From Cryptomeria japonica (taxonomy: Eukaryota > Streptophyta > Pinopsida > Cupressales > Cupressaceae): a stretch of DNA of 60,000 nucleotides. Below are positions 56,648 to 60,000 of the stretch, in pieces. A program made the position numbers and the translations under genes. The stretch lies in NCBI RefSeq assembly GCF_030272615.1, contig NC_081406.1:188466391-188526390 (forward strand), in the 5' to 3' direction. Position 1 is the first letter of the stretch. Each line of letters opens with the position of its first letter. A model generated the notes under the pieces. The model was not told where the DNA came from and did not search any database. It saw nothing but the letters and a program-made list of their open reading frames with translations.

Positions 56648-57434
56648 TGTAGACACCTAAAATTGTCATGATTAATTAAATAAATATTTTATTTATTTAA
56701 TTATCTAAGCCTAATTCTTCTATTAATTAAATAAATCTTTATTTATTTAATTAATTCATTTATCCTCTTCTAGCCTTATTTCTCATTTAAATAAATACAT
56801 TTATTTATTTAAATTACCCTTTCCTAAATTAAATAAATATTTTATTTATTTAATTATCCTACTTCTTCTATTAATTAAATAAATTTTTATTTATTTAATC
56901 AATTCATTAGCTTTTTCTACACATGACACATGTCATTCATCTCTTAATTCCTACACTACCTACCTCTTTCATTATTTTGGTATTTCTTATACCTACCCTC
57001 TAATCCTAGCCGACCTCCTTTTTACACCTCTCAATCTTATCCCTCCATTTCATATTGTGTCTTCTATTTAAGGAGATGCTTTCTTCATTATCAAACCCTA
57101 ATGACCTAATCACTCATGCTAATGATCTTTCATGCAACTTGCTACACTACGATCCTACTTGCAACCACATTCCGTTCTTTGTTGAGCTCTTGTGCATATA
57201 AAAATCTGAGAGCAAATATATCAAGCAAGATCAATGGAGATAGGAAGAATGGAGATCAAAACCCTATTGGACATGTGATGGTATAATCTTTGTGATTTCA
57301 TGTGATTTGCATTGTCTTAGGTAATCTTCATATGTTATGGTGGATCTTTGTTGATTGTTAGGCTAGGGTTTAGTGGTTGGATTCATTTAGCCTTTCAATA
57401 TTGTTATTATTGTTATCCATTTTCACCATGAACA
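56648..57434 (+). repeat. 3' LTR of gypsy B
   Basis: 787 bp, from TGTAGACACC to ATGAACA, aligned without gaps to 41229-42015 with four substitutions by my reading. Confidence 0.96.
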
Positions 57435-57439
57435 ACACC
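57435..57439 (+). repeat. Gypsy B target-site duplication, right copy
   Basis: ACACC against GCACC on the left side. Confidence 0.72.
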
Positions 57440-59146
57440 AACTTTTATTGCAAATCCTACTGTTGTTGAGGTCAAGGACTGTCCTAGGCTGATTTTCAAA
57501 TGATGTCTGCATATAGCCACCTTGGATGATTCGATTGGTGCTTTTTCCCATGTCCCAGAAGGAGTCATATATGCTGAAGATGTCAGAGCTTACATTCACT
57601 ATCATATTGAGGATTTGGGAACTAGTGATAGCAAGAGCATGTATATGAGTGAATTAATGGGAGATTTTGGAAAGATTAAGCCTGAGTATCAACATATTGA
57701 GGATCTAGGGTTTATCTACATTCTAGATATTCCTGATTTGAGGATGAGATTGTCAGATATGTTTTAAGCAGAGTGCATGGAGAATTCATCTGGTTGGATA
57801 GACCGTATAAGATCTTGAAGGAGGCCATTAGGGAAATCACCAGTTTGCCGTAGATTGGGCAACATCCAGAGAAGAAGGTTTCTAATGATTAGGTCAACAA
57901 AATCATCGGTGCAACATCAGACAAGCGATCAATGAGGGTTAGCACTATCACCGACAGAGATATCAGATTCAGAAGCATGATCATTGGTTACAAGGTAACT
58001 CAATCAAACCATCTGAATTTTGTTTCTAGCTCCTGCATTTATGCAGCACATAAAATGATGAGAGAAAATGAGAAGTTAGATCTCGGTGGATGGATGTTAG
58101 ATGAATTGTTAATTAACGTAGGGAAGATCAAAGGAGAGAAGAAGGGAACATTCCATTATGGAAATCTTATTGTCTTTTTGATGTTGTTTTTCATCAATGA
58201 AACCCCGATTTTGGGAAGAGGCAATGGGCATTTGATATCCCGGTAGGAAGGCAACTGAAATAATCTATTGCGAGTTTGGCTAGTCAGCGAGATGACAAAG
58301 TTTGGGGTTAATTTAAGGCATTCCAGAAGGCTATGAATTCTAGGGAGAGGGTTCCAAAGAAAATTGTTGAGAAATACTCAACTGAGATGTGCTTCATGGT
58401 TAAGAAAGATGAAACTTTGATGGAAGCTATCAAGCCCCAGAAGATATGGATTGAAGAGATGGGTTATGAAGTTGATGCATAGATTCTAGATGCTTATGCA
58501 TAGTTTCTAATTGATGCACCTATTGATGAAGTTGAGAAAACCTTTAGTATTGCTAAGCATAAAAAGAAAGAGGTTGAAATTGAGTTTAACCGGAAGAAAA
58601 GGGAGAAGCAGCTAGGCAAGGAAAGTGAATTTGTTGAACAGGTTTCATAGGACATCAAGGCATTAATTGATGTTGTTCCGGAAAAAGGAAGGAAGAGGAA
58701 AGAACCAAAAATATTTATTGAGTCTATTCCATTAGAATCTGGATCTAATGATGACACACCCTTAGCATTCAAGAGGGTATTAAGGAAGAAAGTTGAAGAT
58801 ACTAAGGTAGAAGCAAATAAGCATCTGGTTAGGAAATTTACAATCAGGGCACCAACATAGAAACGAGCTCCAAAGGAAATACCTTTTGCCCCATCTCGTA
58901 CTGAGAGAAGAAGAAGATGGATGACATTGATCTGGCACTTGTTACCAGTAATGTAACTACTATTCCACCCAAGACTTGTGCAGAATTGATTGATGAAATA
59001 ACTAAGGATGGTATGTTGAATAATGTACAATTTTATTATGAGCATTTAGATGATGATGAACAGAGAGAAGTTGAAGAAGAAATTTTATGGTATTTGGATA
59101 TTTATAAGAAAGCCTTGTTAGAAATTGAAAATCAAATACCGGCATA
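57435..59146 (+). pseudogene. Copia 2 accessory ORF, main part: unknown retroelement protein
   Basis: This continues the frame opened at 41203. The first 110 residues (PEGVIYAEDVRAYIHYHIED) precede a domain read after a frameshift near 57757: YVLSRVHGEFIWLDRPYKIL, EAIREITSLP, ATSDKRSMRVSTI, RFRSMIIGYKVTQSNHLNFV, WMLDELLINVGKIKG and HYGNLIVFLMLFFINE. A further shift near 58224 leads to QWAFDIPVGRQL and a long Lys/Glu-rich tail (58300-58915), then after another shift an acidic C-terminus ending at 59146. Many stops occur (57490, 57852, 57889 and others). I cannot name the family; the pattern recalls plant-transposon-associated proteins. Confidence 0.65.
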
Positions 59147-59269
59147 GTTATATGACAAATTAGATGCTAGAAGATTATCAGTAATGGAGGAGGACTAAAA
59201 GGAAAGCATAGTGCAGAAATGTCTTCTTAACGTCAATTCAATAGGGGAATAAAGCAGGAATGCCTTTTA

Positions 59270-60000
59270 AAATTCTTTTGCAACACATTAAAATGACACA
59301 GACAAATGATTCACATATCTAAACACACAGAGACAAAACACCAATATTTATGTGGGAAAACCTTTACAGGTAAAAAACCCACCACCAAAGAGATGTCACT
59401 TTATTATCAATAAACAAACGATTACAATAAAGTTTCGAGATTCTCTTCTCAGATATTTGTTCTCAAAATCTATAGTTTGGATTACAGACATCACCAATAC
59501 AGAACACTCAGGATTATAGGACTCCAGACATACATCACACAGTAGCCTCTCACACTCCTCACACATCGAGCGAGACCAAGCCTCTTGGAGTTCCTATTAT
59601 ACTTTAATGATACTCCATGCCTTCTGCTCTGTGCCACTCTGAGATTCTCACTCTGTTCGCACTCTGTCATTTAACCTCTATCACATATTGGTTACATTTC
59701 TGGTAGCATATATATTAGCCAATATTACAATGTATCAGTTAAGCATAACCGTTATGGAATCCAATGGTCTTCCATCCATCCAACTGCATTTCGGTTTCCT
59801 CTAGCCACTCTGACAGTTAGTCGCTCCAACCACTAGGAAGTCTAACCGTCGAGCGACTGCCACTCGGTTCATGAACTCATGGAAACCAAATATCCCACAT
59901 TCATCTGAAAGTCAGGTTGGTTCGTATTCATATACATCGAAAGTCTCATCCTTAGTGTTCGAGTGTTCACCTTTTTGGATCTCGGTTCGATCTCACATCC
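59270..60000 (-). repeat. Probable LTR end of another copia-type element, minus strand
   Basis: On the minus strand, CTCTTTGGTGGTGGGTTTTT followed by TTTTCCCACATAAATATTGG (59340-59400) resembles the CCCACNGTG ... TTTCCACGTA pair near the 3' ends of the two copia LTRs in this window. The rest, up to the window edge, has no gene. Neither terminus is defined, so the element type is tentative. Confidence 0.45.

Larger units (their letters stand above)
41229..57434 (+). mobile_element. Ty3/gypsy retrotransposon copy B, Tat-like, full length
   Basis: It spans 16.2 kb with both LTRs, primer-binding site, leader, gag, protease, RT, two RNase H domains, integrase, an antisense spliced gene, pre-PPT hairpin and polypurine tract. 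The LTRs are 787 bp each and differ at four positions by my reading. Gag-pol appears to have been one continuous frame from 44334 to 51853, now broken by nine in-frame stops and one frameshift (about 44865), so it cannot move by its own proteins. It has no chromodomain. It inserted into the accessory ORF of copia 2. Confidence 0.96.
38771..59250 (+). mobile_element. Ty1/copia-type element 2 with accessory ORF, split by gypsy B
   Basis: It has a 5' LTR, a tRNA-iMet-type primer-binding site, a coiled-coil and zinc-knuckle gag-like ORF and a second, accessory ORF that is cut in two by gypsy B (41229-57434). No protease, integrase, RT or RNase H is seen before sequence of another LTR begins near 59270. 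It is therefore either a non-autonomous derivative or its pol lies beyond the inserted LTR outside the window. The right end is uncertain. Confidence 0.7.

Overview
This window is repeat-dominated nuclear DNA of a seed plant. The evidence is plant Ty3/gypsy (Tat-like), Ty1/copia and L1-type elements nested in one another, plus one decayed plant respiratory burst oxidase (RBOH) gene. The loose nesting and old decayed copies suggest a large genome, perhaps a gymnosperm, but I cannot prove that from sequence. I see no intact cellular gene, no rRNA or tRNA gene and no CRISPR array.

Layout. 1-11413: Ty3/gypsy copy A on the minus strand, cut by the left window edge. It sits inside the integrase gene of copia element 1 (11414 to about 23690). 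A long L1-type LINE (14310-22287), flanked by a 16-bp target duplication, sits in the 3' LTR of copia 1. Copia 1 itself lies in the antisense gene of an older gypsy copy C (about 23690-27990). 28000-38770 is the least repeat-rich part: microsatellites, a local repeat array, the RBOH pseudogene (31272-33746) and two decayed LINE fragments placed head to head (34440-38170). 38771 onward is copia element 2. Its accessory gene is split by gypsy copy B (41229-57434), a full-length 16.2-kb element of the same family as copy A but in the opposite orientation. The last 0.7 kb looks like the end of another LTR on the minus strand.

Gypsy B is the best preserved element: two 787-bp LTRs, a primer-binding site, a long repeat-bearing leader, and one gag-protease-RT-RNase H-second RNase H-integrase frame broken by nine stops and a frameshift. 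Between integrase and the 3' LTR it carries a separate antisense gene with its own TATA-like box, a 22-codon first exon, a GT-AG intron and a long second exon encoding a plant-mobile-domain-like protein. Gypsy C retains a decayed version with the same exon layout. The intron holds a tandem repeat array and a cluster of 10-bp motifs (core CGCGTCTGTG). The same motif, in the same orientation relative to the gene that follows, fills two clusters in the gag leader. I regard this antisense unit and its shared motif as the most interesting system in the window.

Other points: two stop codons in integrase are shared by copies A and B; the LINE has a third ORF after RNase H; the copia 2 accessory protein and the LINE third ORF may both be distant relatives of the mobile-domain family. 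All coding regions of the mobile elements are damaged.
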